Numbered from the stretch's first letter, positions 53,490 through 64,000 are shown. The stretch is 64,000 nt of DNA from Laburnicola sp. R22_1 (GCA_014281115.1 JACONQ010000002.1:558001-622000), one strand, 5' to 3'. The notes: generated from the sequence alone by a model not told the origin. Numbers and translations are program-made.

Positions 53490-54069
53490 TATATGCATAC
53501 TTGTCGGTTAATTCAGGAGTAGACCACTAAGTCAGCTGGAGTTTGGGTCATGGATATCCTTGGATTATTTAGCGAACTGGCCGGGTGATCGTATCTCAGA
53601 TAGAAAGAAAAGCAATCAATCCTTTGTATCATGCCGTGCCCTACTACAAGTGCATTCAGATTCGCGTGTGATTTGATGCTAATTCGCATTTCGTCGGTGT
53701 TCGTCGGTGTCCGCCGGTACTCAAGCCGGCACAAGCCGAACTAAGCAACGCGCTAACCGAATAGGTCTGCAGCTTCAAAAGCAACTCGACGTCAAGCCAT
53801 AGGCAAGCCGCGGCGCTGAATAGTAGATTAAGCCTACCCGTCCGTCCAGTTCTTGTTTACCCTTCCTTTTGGCCTCCTCTTTACTCAACCAGTCATGATA
53901 AACTGCAGCGCCCTTCCCTGATCCACACTGCATCCTCAACCCGATTTTCTCGCCATCTAGGCTCGTTTCCGGAGTACATGCATCGGCCACGGGGGGGAAA
54001 AGCACACATAGGCGTTAAGGAACAACCACTGCAAGGACCTGCTTCACATTCCCTCCAAATATAATCATC
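53490..54069. other. Intergenic region between Arp9 and guanine deaminase genes
   Basis: 580 bp with Arp9 3' UTR and the guanine deaminase promoter. It includes a short imperfect direct repeat (TTCGTCGGTGTTCGTCGGTGTCCG, about 53692-53714). No gene is seen. Confidence 0.4.
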
Positions 54070-55758
54070 ATGGCCGCGTCTACGCCGATATCGAAAACTA
54101 TCTACCACGGTGCTTTTGCGCATTGTGTTGTGCTGGGAGACCTTGACATCTGTGCTAAAGGAGCAATTGGAGTTGATGAGCAGGGCGTGATTCGGTTTGT
54201 GGAGAAAGAGGTGGGGGTGGAGGATGTGTTGAACAAGTATGCGGCGTGGAAGGGTGCGAACATTGTGAGGGTTGAGGATGGGTTCTTTTTCCCGGGGTTT
54301 GTGGGTGAGTGGATTTCCTTGTTTGTTGCAAAAGAGATGGCGAAGAGCGGATGTTGGTCAGAAACAGTGGCGAGACATGGGAATGCTACGTGGTCATTTC
54401 TATGTTTGCACGGATGACACCCTAAATCGGGCCCGTGGGACAGCGTATTGGATTAACTCGTGCCATCAAACACCATATGAGTTGGCAACATTCGATCCGC
54501 GCACCACCGAATCAAACCCCTCTTTCAGAACACAGACACGAATACTAACGAACCACAAGATACACACACCCATGCCCCTCAACACCCCAACACCGGCCTC
54601 TTCGGCAAAACCACCCTCCTCGACTGGCTAGAAACCTACACCTTCCCGCTCGAATCCTCCCTCTCCTCCCTCCCCAAAGCCTCCCGTATCTACTCCAACT
54701 TCGTCTCCCGCACCCTCTCCCACGGCACCACCACCTGCGCCTACTACGCCACCCGCCATGTCCCCGCCACCAACCTCCTCGCTGACATCTGCCTCAAGCG
54801 TGGCCAGCGCGCCCTCGTCGGCCGCGTCTGCATGGACACGCTGAGTCCGGAGTACTACCGCGACGAGAGCGTGGAGAGCGCCATCAGAGATTCAAAGGTA
54901 TGCGCCGAGTACGTGAGACGCATTGACGAAAAGGGCGAGATCGTAAGACCAATTATCACGCCAAGATTTGCCCCGAGTTGCACAGCGGAGTCCATGACCG
55001 GGTTAGGAAAACTAGCAAACGACATGGATCTTTTCATTCAAACGCACATCTCAGAGAACACGTCCGAATGCGAGCGCGTAAAGGAAATGTTTCCAGACGC
55101 AGCATCCTACGCCGCAGTCTACGACGCCGCGTCTCTGCTGACGCCCAAAACCATACTCGCACACGCCATCCACCTCTCAGCCCAAGAGCGCAAATTAATA
55201 AAAGACCGCGGCTCAAAGATAAGCCATTGCCCAGCGTCAAATACAGCCTTGACGAGTGGATGCTGTCCTGTGCGCAAACTCCTTGACGAGGGGCACACGG
55301 TTGGCCTCGGCACGGATGTAAGTGGCGGTTTTTCTCCTTCTATCCTCGAAGAAGTACGGCATGCTATCTGGACCTCTCGCTTTGTCGCTATGGGCTCGCC
55401 ATCTGCTTCACCGTCCAACACGGCTGCAAAACTTTCTACGGCAGAGGCTCTGTATCTTGCTACGCGCGGTGGCGCTGCTGTCGTGGGACTTGAAGATAAA
55501 ATCGGAGGCTTTGACGTGGGCAAGGAGTTTGACGCTCAGATGATACGACTTGGCAGCGTGCCAGAAAAGGGTGAGCAAGAGGGGTTATTTGGGGAGGAGG
55601 GTGCTGGCGGACCGGTCGATGTGTTTGGGTGGGAAAGCGCCGAAGAGAAGGTCGAGAAGTGGGTGTATAGTGGGGATGATAGGAACTGTGTGGCTGTTTG
55701 GGTAAGGGGAAGGTTGGTGCATAAGACGGCGAGGTTCAAAGCTCAGATTTGTGGCTGA
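54070..55758 (+). CDS. Guanine deaminase
   Basis: Two exons, 54070-54304 and 54560-55758, encode 477 residues. The 255-nt intron is unusually long for this window, but splicing exactly restores the family motif PGFVDTHTHAPQHPN. The enzyme converts guanine to xanthine in purine salvage and catabolism. It is an amidohydrolase-fold zinc enzyme: HxH at His81/His83, then GLFGKTTLLDWLETYTFPLE, FIQTHISE, ILAHAIHLS, KISHCPASN and the metal/catalytic Asp in GLGTDVSGG. All are present. The C-terminal region ends with the usual WVRGRLVHK strand. A small acidic Gly-rich loop (EEGAGGPVDVFG) lies near the end. Confidence 0.92.
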
Positions 55759-57127
55759 GATTTAGACTAGAGAAATTTCCATTTGCTTAGACGGAGGGAT
55801 TACCTAGATATGGATTGTCGTAAATCTGTTAACAAACATATATCCACAACTAAAAAAAGTAAGAGCCATCCTACCCCAAAAAAAGGTACAAGAATATTCC
55901 CGTCAAGGAAAGAACGAGAACGAATCACTCGCGAGACAAGAAACAAAGACAAACATAGTCTATAACCGCACATGATACCCATCCTTCCCAGTCCGCACAT
56001 TGAAACGATTCCGACATAAACACCAATCACCCATATTCCTCCTCCATGCTTGCAATTATGTGCCGATAAAATGGGTACTGGAATCGCTCGACTGTGTGAG
56101 TAGTGTCGGTAGAACGATGAATTTGGATCAATTGGCGAAACTAGGTTCGCCAGGGTGGAGGTTACGATGCGTAAATTGAACGAAACAGAAAGCGAGGCTC
56201 AAGGTGCTGAGTCTGGTGCACAATGCTCGGGAGAAAGTAAAAATATCGCGAGGAACGAGGAATGTACCATACGAAGAATATTAACAGCAAAGGGCGAAAT
56301 CTAAACACGCCCTCTCGATCAACAGCCAAAAAACTGCAAGATCCTAGCACTTTTCCCTCGTCGTTACCCTCGCATTATTGTCTTTGCGCCAAATCCGCCA
56401 CAGACCGCATATCCATCAGTTTTCTCGCAGTGGTCAAGGGTAAGGAACGCGGCAAGCCTATGACACAAAAGAAACTTCTTGACTCCGAGGCCGTCGCCAT
56501 GTTTATATGCTTCCCCAACCCATATTCTTTCTGGCTTGTACTTTGGGGTTTCCATAAGCTTGTCGATTTTTCTGATTCCCCCACAATAGCTCATCACGAA
56601 CACAATTGGTACGAAAATCGCGCTGGGCTGGCTTCACAATCTGCCTCGCTTCGTCGAGCAGGGATCACGTCTAGTGATAGCTTGATAGTATACCAGAATG
56701 AAAGATTCCCGTTGTACTAAGGCACGTGGCAGCATTCCACTCACAAGCGTTAAATCGCGAATTATCGTACATGAACCAATTCGTAATCGAAAACGGAACC
56801 AGGACTAGACTTTTTTTCGCGGATTTGTAAAGCCATCGTCAAACAAAAAACACGCAAATGTGGCATAACCCGTTATAGAATGCAGTGGGACCATTGGACC
56901 AGAAGGTGAATTGGACAAAACTGCACACCATATCTTGTCGGAATGTGACATCCAAGGCGGAAGCAGCAAAGAAAAATAAAACCCAACCCATAAGGGAACG
57001 CGAATTATAGGTGATGCCCGTACCATCGCCCAAGAGACTGTAACGGTCGCTTTTCTTCCCGTGTTTCGCATATGGCCACGCTCTTATCGGCATAGCAAGC
57101 CTGAAAGGCAGGGATCGGATGTTGCTA
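55759..57127. other. Convergent intergenic region, no gene seen
   Basis: 1.4 kb between guanine deaminase (+) and the SR-protein gene (-). Frames are short, and the best (56262-56720) has no domain-like sequence. Part is probably a long 3' UTR of the SR-protein gene. Confidence 0.45.
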
Positions 57128-58415
57128 CTAGTAGCGGCCTCGTGGGGGATAGTCGCCTTCATAAGGAGGACGGCCAACCGGAGAGCGTGGGCGTCCGCCA
57201 CGTGGAGACGGTGCGCGAGCTTCGTAGGGAGGCCGACCACTGTGGCCATTCAGATACGGATCGTCATAGCGACGCGGCGGAGGGCCACGAGCTTCATATG
57301 GGTCTGCATCGTAGCGAGGACGGGGAGCGCTGAATTCATCAGCGGGACCACGGCGAGGAGGCGAACGGCCATACCTATCGCGGCTATCATAGAAGTCACG
57401 CGGCGGAGGAGTGCGGCGGCGATAGTCATCGCGACGGGGGCTGTAACCACGCGGAGGACCACGGCGATCGTAATAATCGTCATAGGGCGCCGGAGGGTAG
57501 CCTCGACGGCCCATTGGAGAGCGAGAACGGTACCTGTCACGTCCTCGATCATCTGGTCCGCCTGGCCCACTGTAGGGTGCGCGAGGCTTGAAGGGAGGCG
57601 GAGGGGGCGGGTCAGAGACATCCTGGGTGCACTTGACCTCCTGTCCCTTGAACTCACGGCGGTCTAGTTTCTCCACGGCGGTCTGCAAGTCGGTGGCTGT
57701 CTCATACTCGACAAATCTGAAATGGTTAGTGACGACGCAAGAACATACGGCAAGAGGCTTACCCAGTGCCATCGCGCTCACGTCCAACTTCGGAGTAGAC
57801 AACATCGAGTCCAGACTGGCGGGCGAAGTCTTTCAAGTCCTGTAGACGCGAGGTTAAGCGGAGTCCAATCCAGTAACGTAGTGACGGGGAGCACGCGTAA
57901 CATTGCCTTTCCAGATTGCGGGTATGTGGCCCTAACCGGAAAGGCATGAAATCCAAGAATCGGGGTATCTAACCTGCCAGCTGGTCTCCACAGGAAGATT
58001 GGCAATCCTCATCCTAAACGGAGTTCGACGTGGACGCGGAGCAGCGCGCTCGTGCGGGGTGAAGTTTTCGTTGCGACGGGATCCGCGAGCGAACTGCACG
58101 ATGAGGCGCTCACCCATGAAGTCGGAGCCATCTAGGGCAATTAGACGATATGCGAGCGCATTTGGGACGTTCTACTTACGGAACGCTAGAGCACGTCAGC
58201 ATGGAGATAGTCGCACAAGAGTAAAGTAGCTTACCAGGAACAACGTCGCGTGCGTCCATCGCGTCCTTGTACTCGATGAAGCCGAAGCCGTTCATGAGCT
58301 TGATCTCGGTGATCTCACCAGTGCCATGGGTCTGGAAATGGGCCTCGACGTCGGCTTTGGTGGCATTGCGAGGGAGGTTCCCCAGATAGAGGCGGGTAGA
58401 CGAAACCTCGGTCAT
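57128..58415 (-). CDS. SR-type splicing factor with two RRMs (Srp1/Srp2-like)
   Basis: Five exons: 58415-58235, 58186-58181 (6 nt), 58131-57974, 57839-57763 and 57716-57128, encoding 336 residues. RRM1 starts at residue 7 (TRLYLGNLPRNATKADVE..NGFGFIEYKD) and RRM2 near 95 (FRMRIANLPVETSWQDLKDFARQ..GFVEYET). An Arg/Pro/Tyr/Asp-rich tail with RSRSP, GYSPRRDDYRRR and SPRGGRPRSP follows. The layout matches S. pombe Srp1/Srp2 and fungal homologues that act in pre-mRNA splicing and mRNA export. The 6-nt exon is needed: it joins the end of RRM1 as VVPAFHGSDFMGERLIVQF, whereas skipping it removes two residues but keeps the frame. The intron-dense 5' half suggests possible autoregulation by splicing. 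Confidence 0.88.
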
Positions 58416-59508
58416 GGTGGCTTCGTTCGGTCCTTGTCAGCGGTAGCCGAGCCTGGAGGGGGAGTGAGTGAGAAGTGCAGAATGAGGAACCCTGTACAGA
58501 AAAGAATCGAAACTCAATGCCAAGCGGGACGGGGTTGCGAATGTGAAAGCAAGCTGGCTGGCCAGGCTGCGCGGAGGCAGATTCCCAGGGAGACGCGCGA
58601 GTCGGACACGGTAGAGAGCAGCGACATGTCGTACCTTGGAGAGTAGCTGAGGGCCCGGATGTCCTATAAGATGCGACTGTAACAAGGCAGGCGCCGCGGT
58701 CGAAGCCTCGCGCGGATGCAGTGCAGTCGAGATGGGGCCTAGAGGTATGTCCTGCGCGTCACAGCGAGCGGGGCGATGGCCAGACAGAACCAGAGTAGCA
58801 ACGGGGTGGTAGAGATGGGTGGAAGGCGGGGTGAAATGGATCACTTCGCGCGGCCGGTGAGGAGGGCGGTGCGAGGCGAGGGCGGCGACGGGAAGTGAAG
58901 TGCTGAGTTCGAAGGAGGCTAGCGTCTTGGTACAAAGCACGTGAAGGTTGACCGGCCGGGGCTGAGGGGCCGAGTCAGGTTGCAGTCGCTTGCAAAGGTA
59001 AAAGAACTCCAGAGGAGGGGAGCAGTAAATATACTGGCACATCAATAGGGTTCCTGCGTGCTGGGACAGCGCATCAACGACGACGCTGTTATTGCATGGT
59101 TCCTATGTAAGGTTTGCTATTCGCAGGCCGTGCGCACACCGGAGCTGCATTGGGCACCAATGTATGCAGTGCGCTTCGACGCCGGCTTCCAGTTCGTGCC
59201 TACGGTCGGCCATAATGCGGCCGGCATACATAGCCAATTCCCACCTAAGAGGCATTATTCGTACATGTACGTCGAGGCAGAACGCACGTGCCGTGAGACT
59301 TCCCAGAGCACGCCAGGTAGTAGCCGATTGATGGTATGATGTTGATACGTGACCTTTGGCCTCGCAGATGCACCCCGTATCCAGAAAGGGTCACCGTATA
59401 GATTTCCGATCCATGTCTAGATTACAAGTCCTTGAGCGAACAACAGGTATTATCACAACTCCGCGTATTTTGGAACCAAACAATGATAGTACAGAGCCAG
59501 CCTCGGCC
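58416..59508. other. Promoter region of the SR-protein gene and ETF-QO 3' flank
   Basis: 1.1 kb. GC-rich to about 59000. The minus-strand frame 58437-59045 has no recognisable domain. No gene is seen. Confidence 0.45.
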
Positions 59509-61458
59509 TTAGGTAAGGACGTACTTTGGGCCTTCGCCACCTTGGGGAGTGACCCAGTTGATGTCTTGGTCGGGTACTTTGATGTCACATGTCTTACAGT
59601 GGACGCAGCTACATGGTTGTCAGCTTTCCAGTGGCTGCGTGGGAAGTCGATGTACTTACTTTTGGGCATTGATTTGGAACCTCACACCGAGTTCTTTACT
59701 CTCATCCTCGACGTATTCGTACACTCCTGCGGGGCAAAATCGATTTTCGACACCCTTGTACTTTGGCCATTCCTTCTGGGCATGTGCATCCCAATCCTTG
59801 ACCTGTAGGTGGACGGGCTGATCCTCCTCGTGATTAGTGCCGCTCCGGCTGACGCTTGTCAAGATGTCGAAACTGATCTTGCCATCCGGCTTAGGATACT
59901 CGATTCTTGGGCACTCGTCCGCCGTCTTCGTGTTCGCATGGTCCGGCTTCCCGTGCTTCAGGGTCCATGGTGTTTTGCCTCGGAAAACATATGCCTCCAG
60001 TCCTGAGTAGAGAACACCACCATACAATCCTAAAGGCGTATGGAATGACGGCCGCATATTTCGCACCTGCTTCAATTCTGACCAAATGGTCGAGTTGCGG
60101 AGTTTCTCCTCGTAATCGAACAGGAACACGGTACCTTGGTCGTTGGCCTGTAGTGCGTCCCAAGTCGCTTCGGCTGCAAGCATTCCCGATCGCATGGCCG
60201 TGTGCGTACCTTTGATCTTGGGCACATTCAAGAAACCAGCAGTGTCGCCAATCAGAGCGCCACCCGGAAATGCGCATTTTGGTATTGATTGAAAACCACC
60301 TTCTACAAGAGTCCTCGCGCCGTACGATATGCATTTGCCTCCTTCGAGCACGTCTCGGTACAAAGGATGGTGCTTCATCTTCTGGAACTCGCCATAGGGC
60401 GCCAGCCACGGATTTGGGTAGTCCAAGCCTGTAACGAGGCCCAGGCTCACCATGTTGTCTCCAAAATGGTACATCCAGCCACCACCATACGTGTCCTTGG
60501 GGAGAGGATAGCCCATCGAGTGAGTGATCAAGCCTGACTGGAACTTCTCAGGCTGCACTTCCCATACTTCTTTGATGCCAAGGGCGTATGTTTGGTGTTG
60601 GCTGTCACGTCTCAGGTCATACTTCTTGATGACCTGCTTCGCCAAGCTGCCGTGGCAGCCCTCACCGAGGAGCGTCACACGAGCATGGAATTCCATGCCG
60701 CGCTCGAAAGAGTCTTTGGGCGTGCCATCTCTTGAGATGCCGAGGTCATTGGTTGCCACGCCCTTGACCACGCCTTCGTGGTTGTACAAGATTTCCGAGG
60801 CGGCAAAGCCAGGATACACCTCGACGCCGACCTCTTCTGCGCGCTCGCCGAGCCATTTGACCAGCTGGTTTAGGCTTATTATGTAGTTGCCGTGATTGTT
60901 CATCTGCGGAGGCTTCGGCATCCATAGAGCGCTGTTCTTTGTGAGAAAGCGCATGCGGTCGTCTTTGGCGGGCGTGATGTGCTCGAATCGATTGGGGTTG
61001 TCCTCGGCCTTCCAGTCGGGGAGCAGCTCGGCGAGAGCAGACGGCTCGATGACATTGCCTGAGACGATGTGGTCGCCCAGCTCTCCGGCCTTCTCCAGCA
61101 CCAGCACGCGGAAGTCGTCATTGCCCGCCTCGTTCGCGAGCTGCTTGAGCTTGATGGCGGCTGCCAGCCCCGCGGGCCCGCCACCGACAATGCACACATC
61201 CACCTCGTCCGTTTCGCGCTCATGCTGCCGAGGGTTGATGGAGGCGAATCGTGTGCGGGCTGTCGAGGAGAGGGCCCTTCTCTGGCCGGCGATGCGCAGT
61301 GCCGGTCGGTGGGCCTCCCACCGCGCCCGAGTTCGCCGCCTGGCACACGAGGACAAGGTGCGCGGCGCGAGCTGTCGTGGTGCCGGGTGTGGCGAGGACA
61401 GAAGGCGGCGGGACAGCGCCGCCTGCAGCGAGCGGGAGGCCATTGGGGGCGGTGCCAT
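59509..61458 (-). CDS. Electron transfer flavoprotein-ubiquinone oxidoreductase (ETF-QO), mitochondrial
   Basis: Two exons, 61458-59660 and 59608-59509, encode 632 residues; the 51-nt intron has GTAAGT and TAG. The start is the first ATG ([10 protein letters not shown]); upstream frame only offers GTG. The N-terminus is a basic mitochondrial presequence. ETF-QO is an inner-membrane FAD and 4Fe-4S protein that passes electrons from ETF (fatty-acid and amino-acid oxidation) to ubiquinone. Evidence: the FAD motif [17 protein letters not shown] (GGGPAG at 92-97), [19 protein letters not shown], and the cluster cysteines [11 protein letters not shown] plus [11 protein letters not shown]. The second Cys group lies in the last exon, so an unspliced model would lose three of four cluster ligands. 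Confidence 0.94.
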
Positions 61459-62491
61459 CGAGGTGCAGACGTGGGCGGCGAGGAAGAACACGGTGAACGT
61501 CTTCACGGCCTCGCTCTTGCCTGCGCGCAGCTCATGACGATGTTTTGCTCGGGCCGAGCTAGCAAGCGGTAAGCGGACATGGAGTACCGGCCATTGGACC
61601 GTCGCCGTCGCCGTCACTTCGCCGTCACTGTCCACCTCTATCCGTCAGAGGGCCAACCGCCGAGGCCTGTTTGCAGTTCACTTTTCCTTGTTGCGCACCT
61701 GCGAATCGTCTCTGCTCACCTGAATCTTGTTCTCACCCTGTCCCCGTATTTTTGGCCTCTCTGACACATCCGTTGAATAAGCTCCGCCCAGGACGCGTCT
61801 CCCCGCCCACACCGCGGGCCATGTCTCGCGACTGTTTGCTGCCGAGATGTAAAAGGACTGTCAAACGCTTCGCCTACGGAGGCCCAGCCCCGCAAGCTGG
61901 CGTGGAATGAAACCAGCGCCATACAAACACACGCGTACACGCGTACTGACGGCGATCAAGGATGGATCATCGTTGTTCTTTGTGTCTGCTGAAATGAAAG
62001 ATTCCTGCGTTGTTGGGGCAAAGCTGATATGCAAGTCTGTCTCAAGGAGAAATTTCCGACCTGACGCAAACCTGAACCAGCTGCACAGGCCGAGCGTGCC
62101 AACCTCTGTACGAGCGGACAATTCAACACCTTCGAATCGTATTCTCACGTGTTTGTGGCCTTTCCCGTGGCATGTAGATCTGGGGCTGCGGGTTTCGCTC
62201 CTTCGCTGGGTCCTTCCTGAAACCGGGCGGGCAAGCTTCAGCAACCCCGGGCCAACTGCAGCCTCAGTCAGTGACACACCAACTTGCAAACTCATGCGTT
62301 TGAACAAGCTTTCTTTAGCCTTTCCCCACGCTCCAGCCTCTCTCAGACTCTCTGCAACAACATCTCCGACAACAGACGTTGGGGCTACAGTTTGAAATCG
62401 CTCCATCAGACTGGCTCATGGCTCTAGCTAGCGCCATGGTCCTTGCCAATTGTCCATCATTACGTTCCATTCCTTATTCTCCTGGGCTCCA

Positions 62492-62551
62492 CATGTTCGA
62501 GGCCTTCATGTTCGAGGCCTTCATGTTCGAGGCCTTCACGTTCGAGGCCTT
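62492..62551. repeat. 15-bp minisatellite, four copies
   Basis: CATGTTCGAGGCCTT is repeated in tandem at 62492, 62507 and 62522; the fourth copy (62537-62551) has one change (CACG). Confidence 0.9.
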
Positions 62552-62758
62552 GGTCTGAGCGACGCGAAGCTTTTGTCTCTGTGAGAGAAAAATGGAGACT
62601 TGGCGTGTTCTCCCCTCATGGGCCTGCTAACTGCAAGGCATCCTCCGGCATGGAGTGTTAGATGCGCACGGGATCTTCTCAAACGGGGATCTGGTTGTTG
62701 TTTTGCTGACATCGACGTGCTTCTAAAATTGACCGCTGGGTCATAGCGGCGGAAGAAG

Positions 62759-62765
62759 TATATAT
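62759..62765 (+). promoter_or_regulatory. TATA-like box of the repeat secreted-protein gene
   Basis: TATATAT about 175 bp before the ATG, followed by a pyrimidine-rich leader (CTTCAATCACCCCTCTACGG and beyond). Typical of a strongly expressed fungal promoter; inferred from position only. Confidence 0.45.
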
Positions 62766-62940
62766 CCTTTCTTCAATCACCCCTCTACGGTTCTACACTG
62801 CATCTTCACGCCCCGTCTCAGTCTTTCAATCTTCTTTGTGCAGGGCACTTTCATTTACATTCCTTTCTTCGAGAGCTGAGCTCACTTTACAACTTGATAC
62901 TTTTTCACCACTCCTTCCCATTCTTTCGACACCATTCATC

Positions 62941-64000
62941 ATGAGGACTACTCTTCCTCTTCTCACACTCCTTTCCTCGGCTCTCGTTACAGCAGCTCCG
63001 GCCCCATTCGTGAAACCCGGACCAGTCGTTACTGCCAGCACTGAGGGCGTGGTCATTCCGCAACCCAACATCGGTCGTCGTGGGGACGCCTTCGTCGCCG
63101 ACTTCGAAAAAAGGGCTCTCCGGCTTCGTGGAGCTCTAGTACGGGCCCGTGGCGGCAAGAACAACAACAAGGATGACGCCGCCGCCCAGGACCAACAAGA
63201 CGATTCCAATGCAGAGGACGATGCAGAGGATGATGCCCAGGCTGGAGACGCCGCCGACGACGACGACGACGAGCAAGAGGCTGATGATGCAGCTGAGCAA
63301 GCCCAGGGCCAGGCCGATGCAGCCATGGGTAACGGAAAGGGTGCCAAACAACAGCAAGGCGCCGACAACGCCGCCGAGCAAGCCCAGGGCCAGGCCGATG
63401 CAGCCATGGGTAACGGAAAGGGTGCCAAACAACAGCAAGGCGCCGACAACGCCGCCGAGCAAGCCCAGGGCCAGGCCGATGCAGCCATGGGTAACGGAAA
63501 GGGTGCCAAACAACAGCAAGGCGCCGACAACGCCGCCGAGCAAGCCCAGGGCCAGGCCGATGCAGCCATGGGTAACGGAAAGGGTGCCAAACAACAGCAA
63601 GGCGCCGACAACGCCGCCGAGCAAGCCCAGGGCCAGGCCGATGCAGCCATGGGTAACGGAAAGGGTGCCAAACAACAGCAAGGCGCCGACAACGCCGCCG
63701 AGCAAGCCCAGGGCCAGGCCGATGCAGCCATGGGTAACGGAAAGGGTGCCAAACAACAGCAAGGCGCCGACAACGCCGCCGAGCAAGCCCAGGGCCAGGC
63801 CGATGCAGCCATGGGTAACGGAAAGGGTGCCAAACAACAGCAAGGCGCCGACAACGCCGCCGAGCAAGCCCAGGGCCAGGCCGATGCAGCCATGGGTAAC
63901 GGAAAGGGTGCCAAACAACAGCAAGACGCCGACAACGCCGCCGAGCAAGCACAAGGACAAGCCGATGCAGCCATGAACGACCAAGCTGCCCAGCAAGAAC
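62941..64000 (+). CDS. Secreted protein with tandem 27-residue repeats (3' partial)
   Basis: The frame runs from the ATG at 62941 to the window edge without a stop; 353 residues are visible. Residues 1-19 are a signal peptide (MRTTLPLLTLLSSALVTAA). A short propeptide-like segment follows, with dibasic sites (GRRGDA, FEKRALRLRG), then a spacer rich in Asp, Asn and Gln. From residue ~117 the protein consists of 27-residue units whose core reads AAEQAQGQADAAMGNGKG plus AKQQQGADN. Units contain no Cys and no dibasic site. Composition is Ala/Gln/Gly-rich and probably helical or disordered. I know no family. The minus-strand and other plus-strand long frames over the array are shadows of a stop-free repeat. 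The visible start and signal peptide make this frame the real one. Confidence 0.78.
   Translation, partial: MRTTLPLLTLLSSALVTAAPAPFVKPGPVVTASTEGVVIPQPNIGRRGDAFVADFEKRALRLRGALVRARGGKNNNKDDAAAQDQQDDSNAEDDAEDDAQAGDAADDDDDEQEADDAAEQAQGQADAAMGNGKGAKQQQGADNAAEQAQGQADAAMGNGKGAKQQQGADNAAEQAQGQADAAMGNGKGAKQQQGADNAAEQAQGQADAAMGNGKGAKQQQGADNAAEQAQGQADAAMGNGKGAKQQQGADNAAEQAQGQADAAMGNGKGAKQQQGADNAAEQAQGQADAAMGNGKGAKQQQGADNAAEQAQGQADAAMGNGKGAKQQQDADNAAEQAQGQADAAMNDQAAQQE
63289..64000 (+). repeat. 81-bp coding tandem repeat, eight copies plus a partial ninth
   Basis: Units start at 63289, 63370, 63451, 63532, 63613, 63694, 63775 and 63856, with a partial ninth from 63937. Copies two to seven look identical by eye. 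The first differs only at its start (GCAGCT), the eighth has GAC for GGC near 63925, and the ninth uses synonymous changes (CAAGCACAAGGACAA) and ends the pattern with ATGAACGACCAA. The unit is a multiple of three, so copy-number changes keep the frame. Confidence 0.95.

Larger units (their letters stand above)
61459..62940. promoter_or_regulatory. Divergent intergenic region, ETF-QO / repeat secreted protein
   Basis: 1.5 kb between divergent starts. Frames such as 61861-62406 (-) and 61907-62395 (+) overlap each other and have no domain. The right end carries a minisatellite and a likely core promoter, listed separately. Confidence 0.45.

Noticed and set aside
62826..63996. Three long overlapping open frames on the minus strand and one more on the plus strand over the 81-bp repeats
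   Set aside because: A stop-free repeat whose length is a multiple of three keeps several frames open at once. Only the plus frame from 62941 has a signal peptide, promoter and non-repetitive start.
62941..64000. Kex2-processed repeat precursor of a ribosomal peptide (dikaritin-like)
   Set aside because: Such precursors carry a dibasic KR site in every repeat. Here KR occurs only once, before the repeats; the units have none. No biosynthetic partner genes are in view.
63289..64000. CRISPR-like or satellite array
   Set aside because: The units are contiguous, identical, in frame with a coding sequence and have no spacers; the organism is a fungus.

Overview
The window is nuclear DNA of a filamentous ascomycete (Pezizomycotina), probably a dothideomycete. 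Four things point to this. Introns are short, mostly 43-70 bases, with GTAAGT/GTACGT/GTGAGT donors, CTAAC/CTGAC-type branch sites and CAG/TAG acceptors. Genes are dense and lie on both strands. One TpA-rich, G+C-poor island looks like DNA mutated by RIP. The gene content is typical of such fungi (Nte1, Arp9, acid trehalase, eIF3 subunit l, pectin methylesterase). The genus is not determined.

I model 26 protein-coding genes. The first is cut at its 5' end and the last at its 3' end by the window. In order: a TBC-domain Rab GAP (partial); a Ser/Thr-rich surface protein; a DUF2458-like protein; a Cox14-like mitochondrial membrane protein; a small Cys-rich single-pass membrane protein; an RRM-like lysine-rich protein; a coiled-coil protein; eIF3l; an AT-rich RIP-like island (about 16165-17150); a secreted pectin methylesterase; an unrecognised 595-residue protein; a Gfo/Idh/MocA oxidoreductase; a Ubp16-like deubiquitinase; mitochondrial ribosomal protein bL9m; class II fructose-bisphosphate aldolase; a five-exon protein with 31-residue repeats; a short-chain dehydrogenase; a Vps70/glutamate-carboxypeptidase-like M28 protein; acid trehalase; the glycine decarboxylase P-protein; Nte1; Arp9; guanine deaminase; a two-RRM SR protein; ETF-ubiquinone oxidoreductase; and a secreted protein built of identical 81-bp repeats that runs off the window.

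Exon structures were built by hand. Each was accepted only when donor, branch and acceptor were plausible, the spliced length was a multiple of three, and the joined protein made sense. There is no operon, secondary-metabolite cluster or recognisable mobile-element gene. Most genes are independent housekeeping functions: mitochondrial (Cox14-like, bL9m, glycine decarboxylase, ETF-QO, perhaps Ubp16), translation and RNA (eIF3l, SR protein), carbon and nitrogen metabolism (aldolase, trehalase, guanine deaminase), lipid turnover (Nte1) and chromatin (Arp9). Five divergent pairs share intergenic promoters.

The least ordinary items are the near-identical 81-bp coding repeat array at the right edge, a 6-nt micro-exon in the SR protein, a 337-residue five-exon gene that looks like unrelated small ORFs until spliced, a Cys-rich small membrane protein I cannot name, and the RIP-like island beside the pectin methylesterase. 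I found no convincing evidence of a wholly new multi-gene system.
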